Assembly: GCF_036346615.1 (NCBI RefSeq)
Contig: NZ_CP107836.1
Span: 6,448,001-6,512,000, forward strand
Direction: 5' to 3'
DNA: 64,000 bases
Origin: Streptomyces sp. NBC_00523
Lineage (GTDB): Bacteria; Actinomycetota; Actinomycetes; Streptomycetales; Streptomycetaceae
Part shown: positions 59,037 through 64,000 of the stretch, in pieces
How the letters are laid out: each line of letters starts with the position of its first letter
Position numbering within the stretch: the first letter of the stretch is position 1
Notes under the pieces: generated by a model
The model's database searches: none
Seen by the model: only the letters and a program-made list of their open reading frames with translations
Told to the model about the DNA's origin: nothing
Program-made: the position numbers and the translations under genes

Positions 59037-60178
59037 TGCAGCGGCAGATCTTCACCGAAGAGCACGACGCGTTCCGCGAGACCGTGCGCACCTTCCTCGC
59101 CAAGGAGGTCCTTCCGCACTACGAGCAGTGGGAGAAGGACGGCATCGTCTCCCGCGAGGCGTGGCGCGCCGCCGGCCGGCAGGGCCTCCTCGGCCTCGCG
59201 GTGCCCGAGGAGTACGGGGGCGGCGGCACCACCGACTTCCGCTACAGCGCGGTCCTGGCCGAGGAGTTCACCCGGGCCGGCACCCCCGGGATCGCGCTCG
59301 GGCTGCACAACGACATCATCGGCCCGTACCTCACCGGCCTCGCCACCGACGAGCAGAAGCGGCGCTGGCTGCCCGGCTTCTGCAGCGGCGAGACCATCAC
59401 CGCCATCGCCATGACCGAACCCGGCGCCGGCTCCGACCTCCAGGGCATCCGCACCACCGCCGAGGACAAGGGCGACCACTGGCTGCTCAACGGCTCCAAG
59501 ACCTTCATCTCCAACGGCATCCTGGCCGACCTGGTGGTCGTCGTCGCGAAGACCACCCCGGAGGGCGGGGCCAAGGGCCTCTCGCTGATCGTGGTCGAGC
59601 GCGGCGCGGAGGGCTTCGAGCGGGGCCGCAACCTCGACAAGATCGGCCAGAAGTCGCAGGACACGGCCGAGCTGTTCTTCAACGACGTGCGCGTCCCCAA
59701 GGAGAACCTGCTCGGCGAGCGCGACGGCGCCTTCATCCACCTGATGACCAACCTCGCCCAGGAACGCATGGGCATAGCCGTCGCCGGGATCGCCGCCGCC
59801 GAACACCTCCTGGAGATCACCACCGCGTACGTGAAGGAGCGCGAGGCGTTCGGCCGGCCGCTCGCCAAGCTCCAGCACATCCGCTTCGAGATCGCGGAGA
59901 TGGCCACCGAGTGCGCCGTCACCCGGGCCTTCCTGGACCGCTGCATCGTGGACCACTCCGACGGCACCCTCGACGCCGTGCACGCCTCGATGGCGAAATG
60001 GTGGGCGACCGAACTGCAGAAGCGCGTCGCCGACCGCTGCCTCCAACTCCACGGCGGCTACGGCTACATGGCGGAGTACCCGGTGGCCCGGGCGTTCACC
60101 GACGGCCGCATCCAGACCATCTACGGCGGCACGACCGAGATCATGAAGGAGATCATCGGCCGCTCGCTGCTCGCCTGA
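59036..60178 (+). CDS. Acyl-CoA dehydrogenase
   Basis: A 380-aa FAD enzyme for the first step of beta-oxidation. It shows TEEHDAFRETVRTFLAKEVL, AIAMTEPGAGSDLQGIRTTA (~125), LLNGSKTFISNGILADLVVV, QERMGIAVAGIAAAEHLLEI, LHGGYGYMAEYPVARAF, and the catalytic Glu region IQTIYGGTTEIMKEIIG. Length and motifs are normal. The start ATG overlaps the CoA transferase stop. Fifty-one bases separate it from the thiolase gene, which has its own weak ribosome-binding site. Confidence 0.92.
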   Translation: MQRQIFTEEHDAFRETVRTFLAKEVLPHYEQWEKDGIVSREAWRAAGRQGLLGLAVPEEYGGGGTTDFRYSAVLAEEFTRAGTPGIALGLHNDIIGPYLTGLATDEQKRRWLPGFCSGETITAIAMTEPGAGSDLQGIRTTAEDKGDHWLLNGSKTFISNGILADLVVVVAKTTPEGGAKGLSLIVVERGAEGFERGRNLDKIGQKSQDTAELFFNDVRVPKENLLGERDGAFIHLMTNLAQERMGIAVAGIAAAEHLLEITTAYVKEREAFGRPLAKLQHIRFEIAEMATECAVTRAFLDRCIVDHSDGTLDAVHASMAKWWATELQKRVADRCLQLHGGYGYMAEYPVARAFTDGRIQTIYGGTTEIMKEIIGRSLLA

Positions 60179-60229
60179 CCCGTTCGCCGCCCACCACGCT
60201 CGCGCCACCACCCTCGAAAGGCAGCTGTC

Positions 60230-61444
60230 TTGAGTACCGAAGCATTCGTCTACGACGCGATCCGCACCCCGCGCGGCCGCGGCAAGGCCAACGGCGCCCT
60301 GCACGGCACCAAGCCCATCGACCTCGTCGTCGGCCTGATCCACGAGATCCGCGCCCGCTTCCCGGGCCTGGACCCGGCCGCCGTGGACGACATCGTCCTC
60401 GGCGTGGTCAGCCCGCTCGGCGACCAGGGCTCCGACATCGCCCGGATCGCCGCCATCGCGGCCGGGCTGCCCGACACCGTCGCCGGGGTCCAGGAGAACC
60501 GCTTCTGTGCCTCGGGCCTCGAAGCCGTCAACCTGGCCGCCGCCAAGGTGCGTTCGGGCTGGGAGGACCTGATCCTCGCGGGCGGCGTCGAGTCGATGTC
60601 CCGCGTACCGATGGGCTCCGACGGCGGCGCCTGGGCGATGGACCCGATGACCAACTACGAGACCGGCTTCGCCCCGCAGGGCATCGGCGCCGACCTCATC
60701 GCCACCATCGAGGGCTTCTCCCGCCGCGATGTGGACGAGTACGCCGCGCTCTCCCAGGAGCGGGCCGCCGAGGCGTGGAAGGACAACCGCTTCGCCCGGT
60801 CCGTCGTCCCCGTCAAGGACCGCAACGGCCTCGTCGTCCTCGACCACGACGAGCACATGCGCCCCGGCACCACCGCCGACTCGCTCGCCGGGCTCAAGCC
60901 CTCCTTCGCGACGATCGGCGAGATGGGCGGCTTCGACGCGGTGGCGCTCCAGAAGTACCACTGGGTCGAGAAGATCGACCACGTCCACCACGCGGGCAAC
61001 TCCTCCGGCATCGTGGACGGCGCCTCCCTCGTCGCCATCGGCAACCAGGGGATCGGCGAGCGCTACGGGCTCACCCCGCGCGCCCGCATCGTCTCCGCCG
61101 CCGTCTCCGGCTCCGAGCCGACCATCATGCTCACCGGCCCCGCCCCGGCCAGCCGCAAGGCGCTCGCCAAGGCCGGACTGACCATCGAGGACATCGACCT
61201 CATCGAGATCAACGAGGCCTTCGCCGGGGTCGTCCTGCGGTTCGTCCGGGACATGGGCGTCTCCCTCGACAAGGTCAACGTCAACGGCGGCGCCATCGCG
61301 CTCGGCCACCCGCTGGGCGCCACCGGCGCCATGATCCTCGGCACCCTCATCGACGAGCTGGAGCGGCGGGACCGGCGCTACGGCCTCGCCACCCTGTGCG
61401 TGGGCGGCGGCATGGGCATCGCCACCGTCATCGAGCGTCTCTGA
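60230..61444 (+). CDS. fadA: Acetyl-CoA C-acyltransferase (thiolase, FadA type)
   Basis: A 404-aa thiolase for the last step of beta-oxidation. It starts EAFVYDAIRTPRGRGKANGA. The active-site Cys is in ENRFCASGLEAVNLAAAK (~90), with IDLIEINEAFAGVVLRFV (~330) and the C-terminal NGGAIALGHPLGATGAMIL and TLCVGGGMGIATVIERL. TTG start at 60230 with AAAGG upstream. FadB follows 30 bases later, as expected for the degradative complex. Confidence 0.93.
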   Translation: MSTEAFVYDAIRTPRGRGKANGALHGTKPIDLVVGLIHEIRARFPGLDPAAVDDIVLGVVSPLGDQGSDIARIAAIAAGLPDTVAGVQENRFCASGLEAVNLAAAKVRSGWEDLILAGGVESMSRVPMGSDGGAWAMDPMTNYETGFAPQGIGADLIATIEGFSRRDVDEYAALSQERAAEAWKDNRFARSVVPVKDRNGLVVLDHDEHMRPGTTADSLAGLKPSFATIGEMGGFDAVALQKYHWVEKIDHVHHAGNSSGIVDGASLVAIGNQGIGERYGLTPRARIVSAAVSGSEPTIMLTGPAPASRKALAKAGLTIEDIDLIEINEAFAGVVLRFVRDMGVSLDKVNVNGGAIALGHPLGATGAMILGTLIDELERRDRRYGLATLCVGGGMGIATVIERL

Positions 61445-61474
61445 CCGTCCCCTTCCTACGGAGAAGACACACCC

Positions 61475-63646
61475 ATGACCGAGAGCACGACCATCCGCTG
61501 GGAACAGGACGAGACCGGCGTCGTCACCCTCGTACTGGACGACCCCAACCAGTCCGCCAACACGATGAACCAGGCGTTCAAGGACTCCATCGCGGCCGTC
61601 GCCGACCGCGCCGAGGCCGAGAAGGACTCCATCCGGGGCATCATCTACACCTCCGCCAAGAAGACCTTCTTCGCCGGTGGCGACCTCAAGGAAATGATCC
61701 GGATCGGTCCGGACAACGCGCAGCTCGCGTTCGACACCGGCACCGCCATCAAGAACTCGCTGCGCCGCATCGAGACCCTCGGCAAGCCGGTCGTCGCCGC
61801 CATCAACGGCGCGGCCCTCGGCGGCGGTTACGAGATCGCGCTCGCCTCGCACCACCGCATCGCCCTCGACGCGCCCGGCTCCCGCATCGGCCTCCCCGAG
61901 GTCACCCTCGGCCTGCTCCCCGCGGGCGGCGGCGTCACCCGCACCGTGCGCCTCATGGGCATCGCGGACGCCCTGCTCAAGGTCCTCCTCCAGGGCACCC
62001 AGTACACCCCGCGCCGCGCGCAGGAGAACGGCCTCGTCCACGAGGTCGCCGCCACGCCCGAGGAGATGCTGGAGAAGGCCCGCGCCTTCATCGACGCCCA
62101 CCCCGAGTCCCAGCAGCCCTGGGACGTCAAGGGCTACAAGATCCCCGGCGGCACCCCGTCGCACCCGAAGTTCGCCGCGAACCTGCCGGCCTTCCCGTCG
62201 AACCTGAAGAAGCAGATCGCGGGTGCGCCGATGCCCGCGCCGCGCAACATCCTCGCCGCCGCCGTCGAGGGCTCCCAGGTCGACTTCGAGACCGCGCTGA
62301 CCGTCGAGGCCCGGTACTTCACCGAGCTGGTCACCGGCCAGGTCTCCAAGAACATGATCCAGGCGTTCTTCTTCGACCTCCAGGCCGTCAACTCCGGTGC
62401 CAGCCGCCCCAAGGGCATCGAGGAGCGCCGGGTCCGCAAGGTCGCCGTCCTCGGCGCCGGGATGATGGGCGCGGGCATCGCGTACTCCTGCGCCAAGGCC
62501 GGGATCGAGGTCGTCCTCAAGGACGTCTCCGCCGAGGCCGCCGCCAAGGGCAAGGCGTACAGCGAGAAGCTGCTCGACAAGGCGCTGTCCCGGGGCCGTA
62601 CGACCGAGGCCAAGCGCGATGAGCTGCTGGCCCGCATCACCCCGACCGGTGACGTGGCCGACCTCGCGGGCTGCGACGCGGTCATCGAGGCCGTCTTCGA
62701 GGACACCGCCCTCAAGCACAAGGTGTTCCAGGAGATCCAGGACGTCATCGAGCCCGACGCGCTGCTTTGCTCCAACACCTCCACCCTCCCGATCACGGTC
62801 CTCGCCGAAGGCGTATCGCGCCCCGTCGACTTCATCGGGCTGCACTTCTTCTCGCCGGTCGACAAGATGCCGCTGGTCGAGATCATCAAGGGCGAGAAGA
62901 CCGGGGACGAGGCGCTGGCCCGCGCGTTCGACCTGGTCCGCCTGATCAAGAAGACCCCGATCGTCGTCAACGACTCGCGCGGCTTCTTCACCTCGCGCGT
63001 CATCGGCCAGTTCATCAACGAGGGCGTCGCCATGGTCGGCGAGGGCGTCGAGCCCGCCTCCGTCGAACAGGCCGCCGCGCAGGCCGGATACCCGGCCAAG
63101 GTGCTCTCGCTGATGGACGAGCTGACGCTCACCCTGCCGCGCAAGATCCGCAACGAGACCCGCAAGGCCGTCGAGGAGGCGGGCGGCACCTGGCCCGAGC
63201 ACCCGGCGGACACCGTGATCGACCGGATGGTGGACGAGTTCGGCCGCCCCGGCCGCAGCGGTGGCGCGGGCTTCTACGAGTACGACGAGACGGGCAAGCG
63301 GACCCGTCTGTGGCCGGGCCTGCGCGAGCACTTCACGAAGCCCGGGACGGACATCTCCTTCACCGACATGCAGGAGCGCATGCTCTTCTCCGAGGCGCTG
63401 GACAGCGTCCGCTGCCTGGAGGAGAACGTCCTCATCACCGTCGCCGACGCCAACATCGGTTCCATCATGGGCATCGGCTTCCCGCCGTGGACCGGCGGCG
63501 TGCTCCAGTACATCAACGGCTACGAGGGCGGTCTGCCCGGCTTCGTGGCCCGCGCCCGGGAACTCGCCGAGCGCTACGGGGACCGCTTCCTGCCGCCCGC
63601 GCTGCTGGTGGAGAAGGCGGAGAAGGGCGAGACCTTCCACGACTGA
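61475..63646 (+). CDS. fadB: FadB-type multifunctional enoyl-CoA hydratase / 3-hydroxyacyl-CoA dehydrogenase
   Basis: A 723-aa two-part enzyme. The N-terminal hydratase has SAKKTFFAGGDLKEMIRIG, PVVAAINGAALGGGYEIALA and GSRIGLPEVTLGLLPAGGGV (catalytic Glu). The dehydrogenase part has the NAD-binding KVAVLGAGMMGAGIAYSCAK (~325), FEDTALKHKVFQEIQDVIEP, LLCSNTSTLPITVLAEG and VDFIGLHFFSPVDKMPLVEI. Length is that of bacterial FadB. ATG with GGAGAAG upstream. The operon ends at the hairpin beginning at 63653. Confidence 0.93.
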   Translation: MTESTTIRWEQDETGVVTLVLDDPNQSANTMNQAFKDSIAAVADRAEAEKDSIRGIIYTSAKKTFFAGGDLKEMIRIGPDNAQLAFDTGTAIKNSLRRIETLGKPVVAAINGAALGGGYEIALASHHRIALDAPGSRIGLPEVTLGLLPAGGGVTRTVRLMGIADALLKVLLQGTQYTPRRAQENGLVHEVAATPEEMLEKARAFIDAHPESQQPWDVKGYKIPGGTPSHPKFAANLPAFPSNLKKQIAGAPMPAPRNILAAAVEGSQVDFETALTVEARYFTELVTGQVSKNMIQAFFFDLQAVNSGASRPKGIEERRVRKVAVLGAGMMGAGIAYSCAKAGIEVVLKDVSAEAAAKGKAYSEKLLDKALSRGRTTEAKRDELLARITPTGDVADLAGCDAVIEAVFEDTALKHKVFQEIQDVIEPDALLCSNTSTLPITVLAEGVSRPVDFIGLHFFSPVDKMPLVEIIKGEKTGDEALARAFDLVRLIKKTPIVVNDSRGFFTSRVIGQFINEGVAMVGEGVEPASVEQAAAQAGYPAKVLSLMDELTLTLPRKIRNETRKAVEEAGGTWPEHPADTVIDRMVDEFGRPGRSGGAGFYEYDETGKRTRLWPGLREHFTKPGTDISFTDMQERMLFSEALDSVRCLEENVLITVADANIGSIMGIGFPPWTGGVLQYINGYEGGLPGFVARARELAERYGDRFLPPALLVEKAEKGETFHD

Positions 63647-63652
63647 CCCGGT

Positions 63653-63699
63653 GCACGGAGTGCCGTACCGCGCGGGACCGGCGGTACGGCACTCCGTGC
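63653..63699. terminator. Bidirectional terminator after fadB
   Basis: Perfect 19-bp stem (63653-63671 with 63681-63699) and a 9-base loop, between converging genes that end at 63646 and 63702. Confidence 0.9.
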
Positions 63700-63701
63700 G
63701 T

Positions 63702-64000
63702 TCACTCGGCGGTGAACGCCGCGCGCAGCTCCTCCTTGAGCGACCGCTGGAACGCGGTCACCAGGGCCTGGAGCACCATCGGCTGCATGTGCGCGGACAG
63801 CGACTTCATCGCCTTGACGTGCTCGGGGTCCGCCTCCCGCTCCCGGTACGGATTCCACACCTCGTCCCGGAACAGCCGGGTCAGCTCCTGCGCGGCCGAC
63901 CGGGTGTGCTCCAGCAGGACCGTACGGGCGGCGAGGATCGTCTCGTGCGCGATCGGCACGTCGAGCAGTTCCACGCCGAGCCGGAGCAGCCCCGGGTCCA
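63702..64000 (-). CDS. C-terminal part of a likely transcriptional regulator (partial)
   Basis: About 99 codons are visible; the gene continues past the right edge. The visible part is helical: LLRLGVELLDVPIAHETILA, ARTVLLEHTRSAAQELTRLF, RDEVWNPYREREADPEHVKA, MKSLSAHMQPMVLQALVTAF and QRSLKEELRAAF. This reads like the effector/dimerisation half of a MerR-type (less likely TetR-type) regulator; similar genes face fadAB in other Streptomyces as I recall. The DNA-binding part is off the window. It could regulate the beta-oxidation operon. Confidence 0.6.
   Translation of the reverse strand, partial: DPGLLRLGVELLDVPIAHETILAARTVLLEHTRSAAQELTRLFRDEVWNPYREREADPEHVKAMKSLSAHMQPMVLQALVTAFQRSLKEELRAAFTAE

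Noticed and set aside
58649..63640. Very long minus-strand open frame opposite the beta-oxidation operon
   Set aside because: It is the antisense shadow of clear CaiB/acyl-CoA dehydrogenase/thiolase/FadB genes; composition is Gly/Val/Asp-biased with no domain.
1..64000. tRNA, rRNA, CRISPR arrays, prophage attachment sites
   Set aside because: Looked for conserved tRNA arms, rRNA cores and regularly spaced repeats; none found by eye.

Overview
The window is a stretch of a Streptomyces (or very close actinomycete) chromosome. The evidence is very high GC with strong third-position bias, many GTG and some TTG starts, 4-bp ATGA/GTGA operon overlaps, a conservon, an SsgA-like protein, a WhiB-like protein, a DUF5753/DUF397 pair, a small two-domain laccase, and only three TTA codons that I could find. 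No tRNA, rRNA, CRISPR array or intact transposase was seen.

Layout. 1-606: the end of an unknown gene coupled to a MarR regulator. 927-5601: a conservon (cvnA-B-C-D) with a cytochrome P450 lacking the ExxR motif, closed by a strong hairpin. 5619-10349: a GH4 glucosidase tail-to-tail with a DUF4132 protein. 10475-12669: an ATPase/XRE/DUF397 signalling set around a divergent promoter with a clear dyad. 12726-18488: YchJ-like protein, 14-TM efflux pump with an extra C-terminal domain, a 162-bp palindromic repeat element, an ATP-grasp protein, and an SCP2/acyl-CoA dehydrogenase pair behind two tandem palindromes.

18706-38691 is the most interesting part. A PucR-type regulator with a TTA codon faces an operon of three secreted proteins. 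After a further secreted protein comes a complete Mce lipid-transport operon: ATPase, two MlaE-type permeases, six Mce proteins, four Mce-associated proteins in two repeated pairs, and a secreted lytic transglycosylase that also carries a TTA codon. The secreted-protein operon and the Mce operon have almost the same promoter-like sequence, and two matching 15-bp palindromes lie before the Mce operon. I infer a developmentally gated (bldA-dependent) envelope system: a lipid importer with its own wall-opening enzyme and partner secreted proteins.

38757-48322: a divergent LigC / LigD-polymerase end-joining pair, a YhgE/DUF3533-like membrane protein, laccase, SNF2 helicase with a helix-hairpin-helix region, WhiB-like protein, GMC oxidoreductase and GH46 chitosanase. 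48386-57671: a 1120-aa helical-repeat-like protein, an acyl-ACP desaturase with a dense operator, an ABC-F ATPase, an SsgD-like protein, YCII protein, endonuclease V and a saccharopine-dehydrogenase-like reductase. 57885-63646: a beta-oxidation operon (CoA transferase/racemase, acyl-CoA dehydrogenase, thiolase, FadB) ending at a 19-bp perfect hairpin, facing the end of a likely regulator gene at the window edge. From memory, the laccase-WhiB-SsgD-fadAB order resembles the SCO67xx region of S. coelicolor; this was not checked.
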